Shown here piece after piece: positions 53,285-62,549 of a DNA stretch of 64,000 nt. A program made the translations under genes and the position numbers. The first letter of the stretch is position 1, and each line of letters opens with the position of its first letter. Below the pieces are notes generated by a model, which saw only the letters and a list, made by a program, of their open reading frames with translations, made no database searches and was not told the origin of the DNA. The DNA is from AP-15 sp963774345 (GTDB taxonomy: Bacteria > Pseudomonadota > Alphaproteobacteria > ATCC43930 > CGMCC-115725), in the NCBI GenBank assembly GCA_963774345.1, contig CAVZFB010000065.1:124001-188000 (forward strand). The letters run 5' to 3'.

Positions 53285-54093
53285 CGAGCGGGCTGCGCCA
53301 GCGCGGCGCGCAAATCGCCCGTCCAGCGCGAGGCCGCCGCCAGCAGAAAGCCGAGATCGGTCTGCGTCGTCACAAACCGGACGCCCTTGCGGATCAGCTC
53401 GACCTGGCGCTCGACGTTGCGCATCCCGCCGAGACCGGCGAATTTGCCGTGCGCCTTGGCCGCGGCGATGGCGCGGTCGATTGCCGAAAATATTTCGGGA
53501 TCGTCGAACCGGCCGGGCTTGCCCAAGGCGGTCAGCAAATCGTTGCTGCCGATATGGATCACGTCGACGCCGTCGACCGCGGCGATCTCCTCGATATTAG
53601 CGAGCCCCTCGCGCGTCTCGATCATGCAGACGATTAGGGTCGCGTCGTTCAGCATCCGCATGCTGTCGCCGACCGGCACCGCGCGGTAGTCGAACACCGG
53701 ATAGCCGCCGCTGACCGAGCGCTTGCCGATCGGCGCGAATTTGGCGGCATCAACCCCGCGCTTGGCATCGGCCGCATTGTTGACGTCGGGAAAGACGATC
53801 CCGGTGACGCCGTTGTCGAGCAACCGCGAGGTATCCGGGTCGGCGCAACTGCGCACCCGCGCCAAGGGCGCCACGCCGCAGCCGAGTGCGGCCTGGGCGA
53901 TGTGCCCGATCGTCTCCAGCGAAAACAGCGAATGCTGTACGTCGATGAAGATGAAATCGTGACCGGTGGTCTTGGCGATGCGGGCGATGTCGCCTGAGCG
54001 CGCGATGCGCACATTGAGGCCGAGCGCCACCTCGCCGGCCTTCATCCGCTCCTTGACCGGGTTGGTCAGCATGGCGTCGCCGGGTGCGGGCAT
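53281..54093 (-). CDS. HpcH/HpaI-family aldolase (2-keto-3-deoxy acid type)
   Basis: 270 residues. IDVQHSLFSLETIGHIAQ and VCMIETREGLANIEEIAAVDG then VDVIHIGSNDLLTALG contain the metal-binding Glu and Asp of class II pyruvate aldolases, with IVFPDVNNAADAKRGVDAAKF before. These cleave 4-hydroxy-2-ketoacids to pyruvate and an aldehyde, the final step of several aromatic or uronate pathways. Preferred start 54093; the ATG at 54099 abuts the AAGGGG site. The last base overlaps the NicO gene end; divergent from the serine hydrolase. Confidence 0.87.
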   Translation of the reverse strand: MPAPGDAMLTNPVKERMKAGEVALGLNVRIARSGDIARIAKTTGHDFIFIDVQHSLFSLETIGHIAQAALGCGVAPLARVRSCADPDTSRLLDNGVTGIVFPDVNNAADAKRGVDAAKFAPIGKRSVSGGYPVFDYRAVPVGDSMRMLNDATLIVCMIETREGLANIEEIAAVDGVDVIHIGSNDLLTALGKPGRFDDPEIFSAIDRAIAAAKAHGKFAGLGGMRNVERQVELIRKGVRFVTTQTDLGFLLAAASRWTGDLRAALAQPAR

Positions 54094-54157
54094 TTCCATC
54101 CCCTTTTCTCGTGGGTACGATGCCGGGAGTAGCGGCTCGCTGTGAGGGAGGCAAGAG

Positions 54158-55372
54158 ATGAGCGGATTGGGACTGCCGATGGCCGACCGCCCGGAGGATA
54201 TCGGCCTGTCGCCTGAACGGCTGGAGCGGATCAGGGCAACCTTGCGGCATGATGTCGAACGCCGGCTGATCCCCGGCGCGGTCATGCTGATCGCCCGCGG
54301 CGGGCGGATCGGGTTCGCCGAGGCCTTTGGCTGGCGCGACCGCGAGGCGCAGGCGCCGATGACTGATGCCGCGATCTTCCGCGTCGCGTCGATGACCAAG
54401 CCGGTGACCTCGGTCGCGGCGATGATCTTGGCCGAGGAAGGCAGCCTGCAGATCTCCGCCCCGGTCGCCGAATATCTACCCGAATTCAAGGAGCGCACGG
54501 TCGGCGTCGAGCGGGTGCGCGCTCGACGGACCATGACCGTGCATGATCTGCTGCGCCACACCTCGGGGCTGACCTATGCGGCGTTCGGCGATTTACCGGT
54601 GCAGATGCTCTGGCGCGACGCCGATCTGATGAACGAGAACCAGACCAACGCCGATCTCGTCGCCAAGCTTTCCCAGCTGCCATTAATGTTCGAGCCGGGG
54701 ACGACCTGGGAATACAGCATGTCGACCGATGTGCTGGGCCGCGTCGTCGAAGTGGTGTCGGGCCAAAGCCTTGCCGATTTCTTCGCGTCGCGCATCACTG
54801 GGCCGCTCGGCATGAGCGATACCGCCTTCGAGGCGACCGGCGAGCGCGCCTCCCGGCTGGCCGAGCCGCAGACCGACGCCGCGACGGGTGCACGGCCGCC
54901 GATGCGCAACGTCGCTCGCCCGCATCGCTGGGCCTCGGGCGGCGGCGGGTTGGTGTCGACCGCCGCCGATTATCTGCGGTTTTGCCAGATGCTGCTGAAC
55001 GGCGGCGAGCTCGACGGGACCCGGCTGTTGGCGCCAAAGACGATCCGCCACATGGCCTCGAACCATCTGCCTGATAATGTCGGCTATGGCGACACCGCGC
55101 GCGCTCGCTTCGGCGCCTTGGCCCCGGTGCCGGAGATGGGCTACGGCTTTGGCCTCGGTTTCGCAGTGCGCACCCAGCCCGGCATGTCGCCGGTGCCGGG
55201 CTCGGTCGGCGAATATTTCTGGGGCGGCGTCACCGGCACCTATTTCTGGATCGACCCAGCCGAGGACCTGATCGCCATCTTCCTCGCCCAAGCCCCGGAC
55301 CGCCGCCTCTACTACCGCTATCTGTCCCGCCAACTCGTCTACGCCGCCATCACCGGTCCGGTCGCCCGCTGA
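54158..55372 (+). CDS. Class C beta-lactamase-like serine hydrolase
   Basis: 404 residues. The catalytic serine is Ser78 in RVASMTKPVTSVAAM (SxxK), with the tyrosine in TWEYSMSTDVLGRVVE (YxS instead of YxN) and the GFGLGFAV segment near the C terminus. No signal peptide is seen, so it is a cytoplasmic esterase/DD-peptidase-like enzyme of the EstB type rather than a true beta-lactamase. GAGGGAGG precedes the start at 54158. Divergent from the aldolase, so it may hydrolyse an ester in the same route. Confidence 0.88.
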   Translation: MSGLGLPMADRPEDIGLSPERLERIRATLRHDVERRLIPGAVMLIARGGRIGFAEAFGWRDREAQAPMTDAAIFRVASMTKPVTSVAAMILAEEGSLQISAPVAEYLPEFKERTVGVERVRARRTMTVHDLLRHTSGLTYAAFGDLPVQMLWRDADLMNENQTNADLVAKLSQLPLMFEPGTTWEYSMSTDVLGRVVEVVSGQSLADFFASRITGPLGMSDTAFEATGERASRLAEPQTDAATGARPPMRNVARPHRWASGGGGLVSTAADYLRFCQMLLNGGELDGTRLLAPKTIRHMASNHLPDNVGYGDTARARFGALAPVPEMGYGFGLGFAVRTQPGMSPVPGSVGEYFWGGVTGTYFWIDPAEDLIAIFLAQAPDRRLYYRYLSRQLVYAAITGPVAR

Positions 55373-55736
55373 GCATCGAGGCGGTTTTGCGGGTCCGGCG
55401 GCCGGCGAAAATCCGCGGAAGTTCGCCGCCAAGTGCTATTGCGCAAGGACGCCCGGCGTTGAGCCACTGAGTGCTCGAAACAGCGAGGATTTGAACTTGG
55501 TCACGTCGCCGGAGCTTGCGGCGGCCTATGCGGCGCATTGGCTGGCGCGTCAGACGGTTTCGGTTCGCTTCGCCGAAGCGTCGGAATGGTGTGAACGGTG
55601 ACAGTCCGACCGCGCTAGGCCACCTCCACTCCGGGCGTTTGACCCCTCCGGCGCCCTACCTATAATGTCGATAAAAATTGACGGATCAGCTTTTCGCGCT
55701 GGCGGTAGGCCCCGATCCGCGGTCAGGGAGAGCAGT
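55373..55736. other. Intergenic region
   Basis: About 360 bases between serine hydrolase and the secreted protein. No reliable gene; there is a possible promoter near 55660-55690 (TATAATGTCGATAAAAATTG) that was not scored. Confidence 0.4.
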
Positions 55737-56669
55737 ATGAACCTTCGCATTTCCGAGTTGCTTGCAGTCGTGGGCGTTGTCGTCGCCTTACTTCTCGGCA
55801 GCGCTCAAGGCCTCGCGCAAAACGCTTACATTACGAACTACGACTTCAACACCGTGTCGGTGATCAATACGGCAACCAATACGGTGACCGCCACGATCCC
55901 CGTCGGCCTCAATCCCGTCGGCGTGGCGGTGACCCCTGACGGCAGCAAGGTCTATGTCGCGAACGAGTTGGATGGCACCGTGGCGGTGATCGCCACGGCG
56001 ACGAATACGGTGACCGGCTCCCCGATCGCCGTCGGCAGCCTCCCCAACGCGTTCGGCGTCTTCATCGCAATCCCCACGGTGCAATCTGCGCCCGCTTCGG
56101 GGAAGCTCTGCAACGGCGTGTATGACGGCACCTTCCATGGCAACATTACCGTGTTCGCCGGCCAGGATTGCGCCTTCCTTAACGGCGGCAAGATTACCGG
56201 CAACGTCACGATGACCGGTGGCAACTTTGTTCTCAACGGCTCATCGGTCGGCGGCAATTTGACCGTCAATGGCGGCGGAACCTTCACGCTCGCCCCCGCC
56301 GCGACGGTCGGCGGCAACCTGACAATCCAGAACATCCCGCCGGGCAGCGCGAGCAACTCCGTGTGTGGCACGACGGTCTACGGCAATATACTACTCAAGA
56401 ATGACGAAACCACCGTCCAGATCGGCTCGGCCCCGCCGCTGACCTGCGCCGGCAATACGACCGGCGGCAATATCGAGGTCGTCGACAATTCCAACTCAGC
56501 GCTGATGTTCGACAATTCCGTCGGCGGCAATATGTCGGTACTCGACAACACCGGCCCCGTCGATGTCGTGGGAAACATCGTCCGCGGCAATTTGACATGC
56601 CTGAACAACTCGATGCTGATGATGGGTAGCGGCAACACGGCGCGCCAAAAGATAGGGCAGTGCAATTAA
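55737..56669 (+). CDS. Exported YVTN-type/GN(V/L)T-repeat protein
   Basis: 310 residues. Signal peptide LLAVVGVVVALLLGSAQGLA. Residues 28-105 hold two YVTN beta-propeller blades (YITNYDFNTVSVINTATNTV, VAVTPDGSKVYVANELDGTVAVI), too few to close a propeller. From 125 on it has a repeat like GNVTMTGGNF, SVGGNLTVNGG and TVGGNLTIQN that suggests a beta-solenoid, with five cysteines. AGGGAG precedes ATG 55737. Likely a surface or periplasmic structural protein; no enzyme motif is present. Confidence 0.75.
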   Translation: MNLRISELLAVVGVVVALLLGSAQGLAQNAYITNYDFNTVSVINTATNTVTATIPVGLNPVGVAVTPDGSKVYVANELDGTVAVIATATNTVTGSPIAVGSLPNAFGVFIAIPTVQSAPASGKLCNGVYDGTFHGNITVFAGQDCAFLNGGKITGNVTMTGGNFVLNGSSVGGNLTVNGGGTFTLAPAATVGGNLTIQNIPPGSASNSVCGTTVYGNILLKNDETTVQIGSAPPLTCAGNTTGGNIEVVDNSNSALMFDNSVGGNMSVLDNTGPVDVVGNIVRGNLTCLNNSMLMMGSGNTARQKIGQCN

Positions 56670-56716
56670 TAGCGGGCGCAGGCCCCGGCAACGATGAAAT
56701 CAAGCTGGCGATAGGG

Positions 56717-56923
56717 CTACCGGCGCTCGGTTCCGCTCACCACCATACCAACGCGCCGGCTGCCGCACTCGCCGCAGACTAGCCGGGTGTGCCAATCAGG
56801 GACGGTGGTCTCGACACCATAGCGCTCTACCATTTCGGCCGGGTCGGGTTCGACCTGATGAGGGCAATCGAGACTCCAGACGATCAGCCACACATGGGCC
56901 GCCGCGGCGTTGCCGAGCGTCAT
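56717..56923 (-). CDS. Small zinc-ribbon-like protein
   Basis: 68 residues from ATG 56923. CPHQVEPDPAEMVERYG and LVCGECGSRRVGMVVSGTER resemble the short zinc-ribbon proteins frequent in Hyphomicrobiales. One Cys-His pair is nonstandard (a single Cys plus His in DCPHQ), so the metal site may be incomplete. No function is known. Confidence 0.6.
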   Translation of the reverse strand: MTLGNAAAAHVWLIVWSLDCPHQVEPDPAEMVERYGVETTVPDWHTRLVCGECGSRRVGMVVSGTERR

Positions 56924-57104
56924 CGACGGGCCACGGTACGCGTTCAATTCACACCCCCTCTATGGAGCATTTCGGCGAGCATTCCCCCGGATCGAGCAAG
57001 AGATGACCTCGATCGCGAGATACTGGTCCACAAAATCTCCCATCGGCCGACTATTGGGCGACCCGGCCAAGCCTGACCAACTACCACGAAAATTTCTGCA
57101 AAGT

Positions 57105-58031
57105 TTAATCTGCCCAGCCGCCCCCTCGCTCAACTAGATTGAGTTTGTCGGCATCGATGTTGCCACCATCGAGATAAATCATTGTGTCCGGTCCGTAGAT
57201 CCAATAAAGAAATCCCGTTTCATGTCTCTGCTGTTCTCCAAACACAAATTGATACGTAATGCATCCACCAATCAGTGGCACGATGAAATCTCTTCCATTG
57301 CGTGAGCTTTTTGCTTTATCTATGATCGTTTTCGGTATGCTTACTGCGATATTTTCAGTAGATTTAAATGTCTTCCCTGGAGTTAAGAGAACTCCTGTTG
57401 CGAACGGCGAGAAGGGGGCCACGCGGGCTTCCTCACATTTCTCTCTAATGGTCTTTCTCGCGTCCAAGTCGCTCCCTCGCGTTTCAGCAAGCCCAAAGAA
57501 ATTGGGAACAACAGAAAACGCTGGCGTGCGACCCGTATTGATGAGTTCCCACCTGATGATCATTTCAACATTGCCCTTTGGAAGGCCTAATAACAACTGG
57601 TTAACAAGATTGAGTGAAGCAACAGTGACCCAAGGTCGATTGGTTGCAACAAAATCATCGTGCATCGCATCCACTTGTTGTTGTATCGCATTTAGCGTGG
57701 CCACAGCGACGACGGCAGCACCTATGCCAGCGACTGCGAGAACGGCGGTCCAGTTAGCCAGGACAAACGTCCATCGTGCCGTATACAGATGAGGTCTATC
57801 GGGTCGTTCATCCCGAGAAATCCATTGCGCTGTATATAGATGAGGCCAATTGGTCGGTCCAACGTGATGACCATCCCGAAGCAGAACTTTCGTTTCTTGT
57901 TTGTTACTGACATCACGAACATCTTTTATCAATATGCGTGACAAACATATGATCACTATATAAATTACGCCAGCTATGCCGAGGCCGATGAGAACTATGT
58001 TTATCAATAGCGTTGTGTTTGCTTCAAACAT
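57105..58031 (-). CDS. Uncharacterised two-helix membrane protein
   Basis: 308 residues from ATG 58031. Membrane segments are NIVLIGLGIAGVIYIVIICLS (residue 8 on) and FVLANWTAVLAVAGIGAAVVAV (around 87). Between them is an internal duplication (PHLYTAQW/PHLYTARW). The remaining 210 residues, NPWVTVAS-like then FSVVPNFFGLAETRG and YIYGPDTMIYLDGG, are probably extracytoplasmic. Upstream, in frame, lies a decayed stretch with an APRLDPLNSILAKLEP motif. AT-rich relative to flanks; no family was recognised. Confidence 0.6.
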   Translation of the reverse strand: MFEANTTLLINIVLIGLGIAGVIYIVIICLSRILIKDVRDVSNKQETKVLLRDGHHVGPTNWPHLYTAQWISRDERPDRPHLYTARWTFVLANWTAVLAVAGIGAAVVAVATLNAIQQQVDAMHDDFVATNRPWVTVASLNLVNQLLLGLPKGNVEMIIRWELINTGRTPAFSVVPNFFGLAETRGSDLDARKTIREKCEEARVAPFSPFATGVLLTPGKTFKSTENIAVSIPKTIIDKAKSSRNGRDFIVPLIGGCITYQFVFGEQQRHETGFLYWIYGPDTMIYLDGGNIDADKLNLVERGGGWAD

Positions 58032-58882
58032 TTGATTTGCAATTCCAACACTCTGGAAATTATCGCCGTGGCCCCCCCCCCGTCCGTGGGACGGACCCAG
58101 GCCCGGTCGCAATGGCGGCAGCGGTTCCGGCTGCGCTGCGGGCGGTTCGAGCTTAGCGAGGATGGAGTTCAGCGGATCGAGCCGCGGGGCAAGCGGGTAC
58201 GCGAGCGCGTGCCTGAGATGGGCCTACGAGCGCTGCCTTCAAAGAGGGCTCAATATCATGGGCCGATTTGTAGTCGGAGCGGCCCGCGCGGGCAGCTTAA
58301 TCTCGGGAGGATGGTAGTCGCGTCCCTCGTTAACCTCGCGAGGGCCAGGGTAGATAATAACGGACACCGCCGCGAACGACAAAAACCCGAGGGCCAAACG
58401 GATTGCTGTGATCTTCCATGCTCGCCGCCCGCTGGCCACGGGTGTGGTTGCGGGGATATCGTTACCAGGAATTGCGACCACGGTGATCCTCTGCACACCA
58501 GATGTAGCTATCACGGTGACCCCGCATGGCTCGTTCAAGTCCTAAGAAATCAGCGGCTGCGCCTAACCTCTCCATCTCCGCGCCCGAACTCTTGACGTCA
58601 TGCCGGGCTTCAGCGGTGGCAAGGGTCCGGCCGCGGCGTTCCCGGTTCGAGCTTCGCAAGAATGGCTTCAGCGGGTCGAGCCGCGGCGCATACGGGTAGG
58701 GATCATATTCTATCGGGTCGAGCACAGCGGCGTTCCAGATCGGGCGCGCGGTCGGCGACGGCGCGGTGCCCCCCTTTCCGTCTTCGAATGTGAAATATCT
58801 CACACTCGTCAAACGATAACTGAACTACTGTGTCGAACGTGGGCGAGATCTGTCGTCCACTTGCTAACGCGGACGCGCTAAA
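58032..58882. other. Degenerate region with a duplicated motif and a poly-C run
   Basis: A ten-base C run (58072-58081) sits next to 58142-58200, which is similar to 58646-58700. Both, on the minus strand, encode APRLDPL...ILAKLEP-like peptides with a frame break in the second. Short open frames (58239-58538, 58462-58812) may be relics of small genes. I see no intact gene here. Confidence 0.5.
58789..58804. promoter_or_regulatory. CRP-type palindrome
   Basis: TGTGA-AATATC-TCACA is a perfect inverted repeat with the six-base spacer of the CRP consensus. It lies 79 bases upstream of ATG 58883, a plausible activator position. Chance occurrence in 64 kb is low but not negligible. Confidence 0.5.
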
Positions 58883-59704
58883 ATGGCTGATACCGCCGTG
58901 GTAGGACCTCTCGCCAGGAGAGAGCTGCAACTGGCGACCGAAGCAATCGCCAATGAACGGTTCATCCGCCAGCTCAATGAGCTCCGGGGGTTGAAGGAAT
59001 TTCTTTTCGAAGAAAAGGTACAATTTAAGGAGGAGGATCTAAACAGCATCGATCTCGAAGAATTAAATAATCTGTCCTATTCGACTTCCGGCCGTGTCCC
59101 TACCGCCGATGAATGGCGCACATTGGACGAGAAACTGACCAAACTCGCCTCTTATCTGAGTGATGACCTACGCCGCAAAATCCGACTACGCGAACTCAGC
59201 CTATTTTTCAAGATCCTGCCAATTTTCTTTCTGGCATTTTCGGTCGTCTCGACAATCGCATATCTAATTCTGCCATATTTTGACCTTGCGGAAGGCTCAC
59301 TTTTGCGTATATTGTTATGGTTGATCATCGTGTCGGTGTGGGCGATCAGTCAAGGAGGGTTGGGCGCTTGCGCGTTTTTAGGCACATCGGTTATTACCAG
59401 AACCTCGATAACCAGTGAGTTGACTGCGCGGGAAAATGTTGATTTGACCGATCGTAATTTTTTGATCATTAGAGTAATCCTGGGAACCCTGTTCGCGGTA
59501 CTTCTTGGCCTTCCGTTCTCGCCCCTCGGACTGAATGTGTTCATTCCGCTCTATTGGAATCACGCAATATTTCCGAGCCAATCCAACTTGGTATTCAGCT
59601 TGATACCGTTTCTTGCCGGCTTCAGCACTAATCTTGTTCTGGTAATTCTTGGAAAATTTGTCGTTGCCATAGAGGCAGTTTTTGGGTTGTCGGGCCGTAC
59701 GTAA
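58883..59704 (+). CDS. Uncharacterised membrane protein
   Basis: 273 residues. The N-terminal 115 are charged and probably coiled-coil (RRELQLATEAIANERFI, LRGLKEFLFEEKVQFKEEDL). Four membrane segments follow: FFKILPIFFLAFSVVSTIAYL, LLRILLWLIIVSVWAI, LIIRVILGTLFAVLLGL and FSLIPFLAGFSTNLVLVILG. Possible CRP site upstream. AT-rich compared with the neighbouring SdhA gene, so perhaps acquired. No family recognised. Confidence 0.65.
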   Translation: MADTAVVGPLARRELQLATEAIANERFIRQLNELRGLKEFLFEEKVQFKEEDLNSIDLEELNNLSYSTSGRVPTADEWRTLDEKLTKLASYLSDDLRRKIRLRELSLFFKILPIFFLAFSVVSTIAYLILPYFDLAEGSLLRILLWLIIVSVWAISQGGLGACAFLGTSVITRTSITSELTARENVDLTDRNFLIIRVILGTLFAVLLGLPFSPLGLNVFIPLYWNHAIFPSQSNLVFSLIPFLAGFSTNLVLVILGKFVVAIEAVFGLSGRT

Positions 59705-59718
59705 AAGAGGCCGACAAA

Positions 59719-59750
59719 GCGCCGCCGCGGGATGACGGCGTCGGCGGCGC
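59719..59750. terminator. Hairpin between convergent genes
   Basis: GCGCCGCCG and CGGCGGCGC form a nine-base stem around CGGGATGACGGCGT between the genes ending at 59704 and 59767. There is no T-run, so it may end transcription in both directions weakly. Confidence 0.4.
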
Positions 59751-59766
59751 GATACGGGGCAAGTCT

Positions 59767-61554
59767 TCAGTATACCCGCTCGCCCGGCGGGAACGCCTGC
59801 ACCTCGTTCGACAGCGGCAAGAGATGGACCGGGCGGGAGCCGAGGCGCACCCGGCCGTCGCCGTCGAGCCAGGCGAGGGTGTGCACGAGCCAGTTCCGGT
59901 CGTCGCGCTCGGGGTAGTCCTCGCGGGCGTGCGCGCCGCGGCTTTCGGTGCGATAGAGGGCGCTGTGCAGGGTGATTTCGGCCTGGCCGATCATGTTGTC
60001 GAGCTCGAGCGCGTCGAGCAGGTCGGTGTTCCAGATCATCGACCGGTCGGTTACGCCGAGATCGCCCAGCGATTGGCCGACATCGCCGATTTTGCGCAGG
60101 CCCTCCTCCAGCACGTCGGCGGTGCGGAACACGGCGCAATGATCCTGCATCGTGCGCTGCATGGCGAGGCGGATCGCCCCGGCCTTGAGCCGTCCCTGCG
60201 CGTGGCGGATACGGTCGAAGCGGGCGATCGCGGGCTCCGCCGCTGACGATGGCAAGGGCTCGGGGCGCGCGCCGCGCTCGACGATTTCCGCCGCACGCTC
60301 GGCGGCGGCGCGGCCGAACACAACCAGATCCAGCAGCGAGTTGGTGCCGAGCCTTGTCGCGCCATGCACCGAGACGCAGGCCGCCTCGCCGATCGCCATC
60401 AGCCCCGGCACGACGCGCTCGGGATCGTCCGCGGTCGGGTTCAGCACCTCGCCGTGATAGTTGGTCGGGATGCCGCCCATGTTGTAATGCGCGGTCGGCA
60501 ATACCGGGATCGGCTCGCGCGTCACCTCGACGCCGGCAAAGATCTTCGCGGTCTCCGAGATGCCGGGCAGCCGCAAATGCAATGTCTTCGGGTCGAGATG
60601 TTCGAGGTGCAGCAGGATATGGTCCTGCAGCGGGCCGCAGCCGCGCCCCTCGCGGATTTCGATCGCCATCGCGCGCGAGGCCACGTCGCGCGAGGCGAGG
60701 TCTTTGGTGCTCGGCGCATAGCGCTCCATAAAGCGCTCGCCCTCGCCATTGGTCATGTAGCCGCCCTCGCCGCGCGCGCCCTCGGTGATCAGGCAGCCGG
60801 CGCCGTAGATGCCGGTCGGGTGGAACTGGACGAATTCCATGTCCTGCAACGGCAATCCCGCGCGCAACGCCATCGCATAGCCGTCGCCGGTGCAGATATG
60901 CGCCTGGGTCGTCGAGAAATAGGCGCGCCCGCCGCCGCCCGTCGCCAACACCACGAGCTGTGCGCGGAACAGATGCAGGCTGCCGTCGTCGAGACGCCAG
61001 GCCAGCACGCCGCGGCAGACGCCGTCATCCATCAGCAGATCGAGCGCCACATATTCGATAAAGAACTCGGCCTTGTGCTTCAGGCATTGCCCATAGAGCG
61101 TGTGGAGCATCGCATGCCCGGTGCGGTCGGCCGCGGCGCAGGCGCGCTTGGCCAGGCCCTTGCCCCACTGCACGGTGTGGCCGCCGAACGGGCGCTGATA
61201 AATCAGCCCGTCCTCGGTGCGCGAGAACGGCACGCCCATATGTTCGAGCTCGATGACCGCCGCCATCGCGTTCTTGCACATGTATTCGATCGCGTCCTGG
61301 TCGCCGAGCCAGTCCGACCCCTTGACCGTGTCGTACATGTGCCAGCGCCAGTCGTCCTCGCCCATATTGCCGAGGGCGGCGCCGATGCCTCCTTGCGCGG
61401 CGACGGTATGGCTGCGGGTCGGGAACACCTTGCTGACGCAGGCGGTCTTCAGACCGGCCATGGTCATGCCGAGGGTCGCGCGCAACCCCGCGCCGCCGCC
61501 CCCGACAACGACGACGTCATAGTCGTGCTGGTTGATCGGATATGCCTGGGTCAT
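59767..61554 (-). CDS. sdhA: Succinate dehydrogenase/fumarate reductase flavoprotein subunit
   Basis: 595 residues, the usual SdhA length. VVVVGGGGAGLRATLGMTMAG binds FAD, SHTVAAQGGIGAALGNM holds the covalent FAD histidine, FVQFHPTGIYGAGCLITEGARGEGG and SRAMAIEIREGRG carry substrate residues (Thr/His/Arg), and LPTAHYNMGGIPTNYHGEVL the active-site His. It converts succinate to fumarate, passing electrons to an iron-sulfur SdhB. No sdhB, sdhC or sdhD is adjacent on either side, which is unusual. No clear ribosome-binding site precedes ATG 61554. Confidence 0.9.
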   Translation of the reverse strand: MTQAYPINQHDYDVVVVGGGGAGLRATLGMTMAGLKTACVSKVFPTRSHTVAAQGGIGAALGNMGEDDWRWHMYDTVKGSDWLGDQDAIEYMCKNAMAAVIELEHMGVPFSRTEDGLIYQRPFGGHTVQWGKGLAKRACAAADRTGHAMLHTLYGQCLKHKAEFFIEYVALDLLMDDGVCRGVLAWRLDDGSLHLFRAQLVVLATGGGGRAYFSTTQAHICTGDGYAMALRAGLPLQDMEFVQFHPTGIYGAGCLITEGARGEGGYMTNGEGERFMERYAPSTKDLASRDVASRAMAIEIREGRGCGPLQDHILLHLEHLDPKTLHLRLPGISETAKIFAGVEVTREPIPVLPTAHYNMGGIPTNYHGEVLNPTADDPERVVPGLMAIGEAACVSVHGATRLGTNSLLDLVVFGRAAAERAAEIVERGARPEPLPSSAAEPAIARFDRIRHAQGRLKAGAIRLAMQRTMQDHCAVFRTADVLEEGLRKIGDVGQSLGDLGVTDRSMIWNTDLLDALELDNMIGQAEITLHSALYRTESRGAHAREDYPERDDRNWLVHTLAWLDGDGRVRLGSRPVHLLPLSNEVQAFPPGERVY

Positions 61555-61660
61555 GCATTCAGCTTTCGCATCATCCGAAATCTGATGCCGGCCGGCGCTT
61601 GACACAATCGGCAATTGGCGCAGGCTGGCTTCGCCAATTACGAATCCTCTGGATCAGCCG

Positions 61661-62549
61661 ATGCGCTTCGATCTCGCCGATCTGCGGCTGTTTTTGAACG
61701 TCGTCGAGGCCGGCAGCATTACCCATGGCGCCGAGCGGGCGCATCTCGCGATCGCTGCGGCGAGCACCCGCATCCGCAATATGGAGGCCGCACTCGGGAT
61801 CCCGCTGCTGCACCGCGAGCGACAAGGCGTAAAGCCGACCGAGGCCGGGCGCACCCTGGTCCAGCACGCCCGCATCATGTTGCAGCAGGCCGAGCGCATG
61901 CATGGCGACCTCGGGCAATATGCCGAGGGCATCCGCGGGCAGGTGCGGCTGTTGTCCAATACCAATGCGCTGACCGAGTTCCTGCCCGAGCCGCTGAGCG
62001 CCTTTCTCGCCGCTCACCCGCAAGTCAACATCGATCTCGAAGAACGGCTCAGCGATGAGATCGTCACGGCGATCGCGGATGGAACCGCCGATATCGGCAT
62101 CGTCGCCGGCACGGTCATGATGGCGGGTCTGGAAACCCTGCCGTTTCGCACCGACCGGTTCGTGCTGGTCGTCGCGCAGAGCCATCCGCTGGCGTCAGTC
62201 GAGCACAGCTCCTTTGCCGAGGTGCTCGATTGCGATTTCGTCGGTCTGGACCGGACCAGCGCCTTGCAGCGCTTTCTGTCGGAGAAGGCCGAACGGATCG
62301 GCCGCCGCCTCAAATTGCGGGTGCAATTGCGCGGCTTCGACGCCGTTTGCCGGCTGGTCGAGTGCAATGTCGGGATCGGCGTCGTGCCCGGCGACGACAG
62401 CCGAACGTCACGCCAAAACCATGGCGATCCACCGCATCGAGCTGACCGACGAATGGGCATTGCGCAAATTGACGATCTGCGTGCGACGCCAGGATGATCT
62501 GCCGCTCTACGCTCAGGCTCTGGTGCGCCATCTGGCGTCAGCAGAATAA
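61661..62549 (+). pseudogene. LysR-family regulator, frameshifted near the end
   Basis: ATG 61661. The winged HTH is in FLNVVEAGSITHGAERAHLA and IAAASTRIRNMEAALGIPLLHR. The effector domain follows (QVRLLSNTNALTEFLPEPLS, GTADIGIVAGTV, FVLVVAQSHPLAS) to GIGVVP. Then near 62390 the frame slips and the tail TTAERHAKTMAIHRIELTDEW to LVRHLASAE continues to 62549. The corrected length of about 295 residues is normal. Divergent from sdhA, so it may regulate that gene; LysR members often control the neighbour. Confidence 0.85.

Noticed and set aside
58239..58538. Possible small membrane protein on the minus strand
   Set aside because: It has one hydrophobic stretch but no ribosome-binding site and lies in a region with decayed duplicated sequence.
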